Assembly (NCBI GenBank): GCA_035524095.1
Contig: DATKPK010000277.1
Location: forward strand, 1-34,338
Source of the DNA: DATJUF01 sp035524095
Lineage (GTDB): Bacteria > Desulfobacterota > Binatia > Binatales > Binataceae
DNA length: 34,338 nt
Direction of reading: 5' to 3'
A program made the translations under genes and the position numbers. Below the pieces are notes generated by a model. It was given only the letters and a program-made list of their open reading frames with translations. It was not told the DNA's origin and made no database searches. Shown one piece after another: positions 32,452 to 34,338 of this stretch (position 1 is its first letter; every line of letters starts with the position of its first letter).

Positions 32452-32985
32452 ATGGCTGACGAAAAAACGCTGAACGGACTGCGCGTCGACAAAATCAACT
32501 CGATCCTCGATTCGATGCGCGATGATCCCGAAGTACTCAAGGGCGTGACTGGCCCATGGAAGTCGCGAGTGGTGTGGCAGGGCGGCTTCAAGGCCAAGGC
32601 CTACATGCGCAAGCACGTCGTGCAGATGGACGAGCCGGAAGGGCTTGACGCTAGTGATTCGGCGGCGAGCGCCCACGAGCAGTTGCTATCGGCGATGGGG
32701 AGTTGTCTGACGGTCGGTTATGTCCTAAACGCGACCAAACGTGGGGTCAAGATTCACGACCTCGAAATCGCTCTGGAAGGTAACTTCGACAATATTTTGA
32801 AATGGGCGGGGCACGCGCCCAACGGGAATCCCGGCTATCCCACGGTGAAGGCGAAATGCTTCGTGCGAGCCGACGCCGACGAGAAGATCCTGCGGGAAAT
32901 CTGGCAGGCGGCGATTGACGGTTCACCGGTGACGCAAACGATCGCACGGCCGACCGCGATCGTTCCAGAATTCGAGAAGGTTTAG
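32452..32985 (+). CDS. OsmC family protein (putative thiol peroxidase)
   Basis: OsmC/Ohr proteins reduce organic hydroperoxides with two Cys. The 177-residue protein has HEQLLSAMGSCLTVGYVLNA with a first Cys in the long helix, then GVKIHDLEIALEGNFDN, a second Cys in TVKAKCFVRADA, and the typical end GSPVTQTIARPTAIVPEFEKV. The Cys positions fit the family, but the subtype (Ohr, OsmC or a catalytically different YhfA-like form) is not fixed. It is 39 bases after the MetE-like gene and 19 bases before the rhodanese gene; the three are likely co-transcribed. Confidence 0.88.
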   Translation: MADEKTLNGLRVDKINSILDSMRDDPEVLKGVTGPWKSRVVWQGGFKAKAYMRKHVVQMDEPEGLDASDSAASAHEQLLSAMGSCLTVGYVLNATKRGVKIHDLEIALEGNFDNILKWAGHAPNGNPGYPTVKAKCFVRADADEKILREIWQAAIDGSPVTQTIARPTAIVPEFEKV

Positions 32986-33004
32986 GACGCGGGGAAGAGA
33001 AGGA

Positions 33005-33781
33005 ATGGCGCGGCTGGTCAGCACCTCCTGGGTCGGCGAACGTTTGAGCCAGCGCGGCTTCGTGATCGTCGATCCGCGCCGCCCGATGAAATATCTGTCG
33101 GGCCATCTGCCGGGGGCGATCAACCTGCCGGCTTACCAGGCCTTCGGCGCCGACGGTGCTTTGTTACCATCTGAGCGATTGGCTGAGTGGATCGGCCGTA
33201 CCGGTCTAGGCGACGCAACTGTCCCCATAATTTACGATTCGCCCGAGGGCCAGAACGCGGCGATGATCGCATGGATTCTGGAATATTTGGGGCGGGACGA
33301 TGTTCATGTGATGGATGCGTTCTTCGAGCAATGGAAAGCCGAGGGCCGCGAAGTGCTGTATCGGCCGGTCGAGGGCAAGGCGGTATCGTTTGCTTGGCGA
33401 GAAAATCCAGCGATTCGTGTCGGATTGGCAGAGGTTAGAGAGGCGCGCGATGTGCAGTTTGCCGATTGTCGCAGCCGCGAGGAGTTCATCGGCGAGCGCG
33501 ATATGGATAATTATCCGGGTCATATCGCGGGGGCGATCAACCTGGTGTGGCGCAATCTGGCGAATCCTCCGACGGCGTTGCTGAGGCCGTCAGACGAATT
33601 GGCGCGGATGACCGAGGGCGCGGGACTTCGAAAGGAGAAGCCAGTGATTGCGTATTGCCGCAGCGGTCCGAGGGCCGCACTCGGCTATCTCGCGCTTAAG
33701 CATCTGGGGTACGACGTGCGGTTGTTCGACGGCTCATGGGCGCAATGGGCCAAAGCGAAGCTACCAGCCACAACTGAGTGA
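33005..33781 (+). CDS. Tandem rhodanese-domain sulfurtransferase
   Basis: The 258-residue protein has two rhodanese modules. The C-terminal module carries the active-site loop VIAYCRSGPRAA with Cys218 and closes with FDGSWAQWAKAKLPATT, typical of thiosulfate or 3-mercaptopyruvate sulfurtransferases. The N-terminal module begins VSTSWVGERLSQRGFVIVDP, RRPMKYLSGHLPGAINLP, but at its loop position it has IIYDSPEGQNA, so it lacks the Cys and is non-catalytic, as expected for this family. CRSGPR differs from the CG(S/T)G type of mercaptopyruvate enzymes, so thiosulfate is a likelier substrate (inference). A 5-bp hairpin (33787-33801) follows the stop. Confidence 0.93.
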   Translation: MARLVSTSWVGERLSQRGFVIVDPRRPMKYLSGHLPGAINLPAYQAFGADGALLPSERLAEWIGRTGLGDATVPIIYDSPEGQNAAMIAWILEYLGRDDVHVMDAFFEQWKAEGREVLYRPVEGKAVSFAWRENPAIRVGLAEVREARDVQFADCRSREEFIGERDMDNYPGHIAGAINLVWRNLANPPTALLRPSDELARMTEGAGLRKEKPVIAYCRSGPRAALGYLALKHLGYDVRLFDGSWAQWAKAKLPATTE

Positions 33782-33786
33782 CACAG

Positions 33787-33801
33787 ACACCTCAGCGGTG
33801 T
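33787..33801 (+). terminator. Weak hairpin after the rhodanese gene
   Basis: ACACC, loop TCAGC, GGTGT form a perfect 5-bp stem six bases after the stop codon. No T-run follows, so it may be a weak terminator or a transcript-end stabiliser, or chance. Confidence 0.3.
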
Positions 33802-33874
33802 GGTGCAAAACGGGCATCGAACTGGGCCTGAGCTGTCGTTGACAACCTGATGGCCGGGCCGGAGAATTGAGCCA

Positions 33875-34072
33875 ATGGCTCGTATAACAGTTGAAGACTG
33901 CCTCGAACATATCAATAACCGTTTCGAGTTGGTTCTGGGCGGAGCGCGCCGCGCCAAGCAATTACTCAAGGGTGCACGTCCGCTGGTCGAATCCGACAAC
34001 AAGGAAGTCGTGACAGCTTTACGTGAAATCGCAGCGGGCAAAGTCAGGGTCGTCGAGCCGGAAGAGCGCTAA
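33875..34072 (+). CDS. rpoZ: RNA polymerase omega subunit
   Basis: Omega helps assemble and stabilise RNA polymerase. The 65-residue protein starts MARITVEDCLEHINNRFELV, the hallmark of omega, with the helical GARRAKQLLKG next and the conserved KEVVTALREIAAGKV near the end. A GGAG lies before the ATG. In many relatives spoT/relA or gmk is next to rpoZ; here neither is visible. A short hairpin GGCGC-GTCA-GCGCC (34073-34086) directly follows the stop, without a T-run. Confidence 0.95.
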   Translation: MARITVEDCLEHINNRFELVLGGARRAKQLLKGARPLVESDNKEVVTALREIAAGKVRVVEPEER

Positions 34073-34216
34073 GGCGCGTCAGCGCCTGCCCGATTGGAAA
34101 GTCTTTCGCTCCGCGTGACTTCGATCGAGTCTGGAAACGAAGCAGGGGCTAAGATTCTAGCCTCTAGTGAGACTGAGCAGGAGTGTCGACAACTACGCAA
34201 GCCTGCCCATAAATAA

Positions 34217-34338
34217 ATGTACTTCTCCCGCCGAGCCGGATTTGTACCGTCCGCCGTGGATTTGAGTTTGGCTAAAAAAGCCCAAAAAAACCTTGAAGCT
34301 AAACGCCGGCCGCGCGCCGCCGCTGAGGTCAAGGCACG
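34217..34338 (+). CDS. Possible 5' end of a gene running off the window
   Basis: From ATG 34217 the frame stays open to the end of the window, about 40 codons. The second half is Lys/Ala/Arg-rich (SLAKKAQKNLEAKRRPRAAA), which could be the basic N-terminus of a larger protein. A TTG at 34268 is another possible start. No domain can be seen and there is no good ribosome-binding site, so this is a weak call. The 145 bases between rpoZ and this ATG hold only a small hairpin. Confidence 0.2.
   Translation, partial: MYFSRRAGFVPSAVDLSLAKKAQKNLEAKRRPRAAAEVKA

Noticed and set aside
1..34338. CRISPR array, prophage, insertion sequence, defence or biosynthetic cluster
   Set aside because: No regularly spaced direct repeats, transposase, integrase, phage structural gene, or defence or synthase domain is visible in any frame.

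Overview
The window looks like a chromosomal segment of a GC-rich (roughly 58-60% by eye), diderm, LPS-making bacterium of the broad 'deltaproteobacterial' grouping. The reasons are a kdsB-pyrG-kdsA-lptC-lptA-rpoN-hpf-ptsN-rapZ gene string, a metal-dependent type KdsA, a class I lysyl-tRNA synthetase and a Lol-type permease. A soil lineage such as Binatota would fit, but that placement is inference. I see no phage, insertion sequence, CRISPR array, rRNA or tRNA. Most genes are housekeeping genes with small accessory genes between them.

Layout: 1-881, 3' part of a LolC/LolE permease. 1007-1618, a lipoprotein made only of an S53-peptidase pro-domain. 1645-2412 (-), a SAM methyltransferase. 2664-10966 (+), a long envelope and nitrogen-PTS string: kdsB, pyrG, kdsA, lptC, lptA, rpoN, hpf, ptsN, rapZ. 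The genes lptB, kdsC and kdsD, often found in this string, are missing here. 11016-13480, an SDR oxidoreductase, a TVP38/VTT membrane protein and a YceI-like protein. 13754-17982 (-), the S-adenosylmethionine cycle pair metK-ahcY with its own promoter and long leader, then an HPr-like phosphocarrier and a DHH/DHHA1 phosphoesterase. 18279-21942 (+), a tightly packed run of a small zinc-ribbon protein, class I lysS, an AlkA-type glycosylase and pyrF. 21967-22581 (-), a ferritin-like protein. 23049-26679 (+), dprA and topA. 26730-29026 (-), a low-GC lipoprotein and a CocE/NonD hydrolase. 29204-34072 (+), a 35-residue highly basic peptide, a crotonase, a 1-Cys peroxiredoxin with its own promoter and terminator, a MetE-catalytic-domain protein, an OsmC protein, a tandem rhodanese and rpoZ. 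A possible gene start runs off the right end.

How the genes fit together: KdsA, KdsB, LptC and LptA make and export the Kdo-LPS core, and the Lol permease serves lipoprotein sorting. RpoN, HPF, PtsN, RapZ and the separate HPr form the usual nitrogen-PTS/sigma-54 neighbourhood. MetK, AhcY and the MetE-like protein cover the methyl cycle. The 30-34 kb end carries several redox and thiol proteins (peroxiredoxin, OsmC, rhodanese).

The points most worth a second look are: the orphan pro-kumamolisin lipoprotein; a RapZ whose Walker A lysine and serine are replaced (GSGRV); a dispersed palindromic repeat family with one perfect 18-bp palindrome; the 35-aa basic ORF; the histone-H1-like tail on AlkA; Pro/Ala/Thr-rich insertions in two periplasmic transport proteins; and the roughly 170-nt leader of metK. 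I did not find a clearly new multi-gene system.
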